From the NCBI GenBank assembly GCA_022750355.1, contig JAKIVW010000133.1, positions 1 through 5,307 on the forward strand: 5,307 nt of DNA, given 5' to 3'. Under the pieces are notes generated by a model. It saw only the letters and a list, made by a program, of their open reading frames with translations, had not been told where the DNA came from and did no database searches. This document shows, piece after piece, positions 5,306 to 5,307 of this stretch. Each line of letters begins with the position of its first letter. Position 1 is the stretch's first letter. The stretch comes from Thermoplasmata archaeon. GTDB lineage: Archaea; Thermoplasmatota; Thermoplasmata; Lutacidiplasmatales; UBA184. Both the position numbers and the translations under genes were made by a program.

Positions 5306-5307
5306 TG

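Noticed and set aside
1289..5307. Composite transposon formed by the two elements
   Set aside because: The two elements have unrelated transposases and different ends, and only a short host remnant with no gene lies between them.
1..5307. CRISPR array, tRNA or rRNA genes
   Set aside because: No regularly spaced direct repeats were seen. No tRNA T-arm with a matching acceptor stem and no ribosomal RNA sequence were recognised on either strand.

Overview
This is a GC-rich window with archaeal expression signals, most likely from a Thermoplasmata-like archaeon. The archaeal call rests on TATA-type box A elements placed about 25 nt before predicted transcript starts. It also rests on one apparently leaderless GTG-initiated gene and on a membrane-anchored YVTN beta-propeller protein of a kind abundant in Thermoplasmata. 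The lineage is inferred from style, not from a marker gene. All convincing genes lie on the minus strand.

Layout, left to right. Positions 1-904 hold the 5' part of a YVTN-repeat surface protein that runs off the left edge, with its own TATA box and Shine-Dalgarno sequence. Positions 905-1288 are host intergenic DNA with no gene I can support. Positions 1293-3684 are a complete insertion sequence of 2392 bp. It has perfect 15-bp terminal inverted repeats (CCTGGATTTTCGCGC), a 4-bp CTAA target duplication, a 584-aa IS4-type DDE transposase and a small second gene encoding a 122-aa protein with a probable SH3-like domain. It also carries about 240 bp of non-coding, hairpin-rich DNA upstream of the transposase. 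Positions 3689-3789 are a short host remnant. Positions 3790-5305 are a second complete insertion sequence of 1516 bp, of the IS66 type with a lone TnpC transposase. It has 13-bp terminal inverted repeats, an 8-bp left flank whose first two bases recur at the right edge, and a hairpin over the transposase ribosome binding site.

The window is therefore a host surface-protein locus whose upstream intergenic DNA has taken two unrelated insertion sequences in the same orientation, about 105 bp apart. No host defence or metabolic system is visible. The most unusual parts are in the first element: the small partner gene coupled to the transposase, the fact that this gene's stop codon lies in the duplicated target DNA outside the element, and the structured non-coding end.
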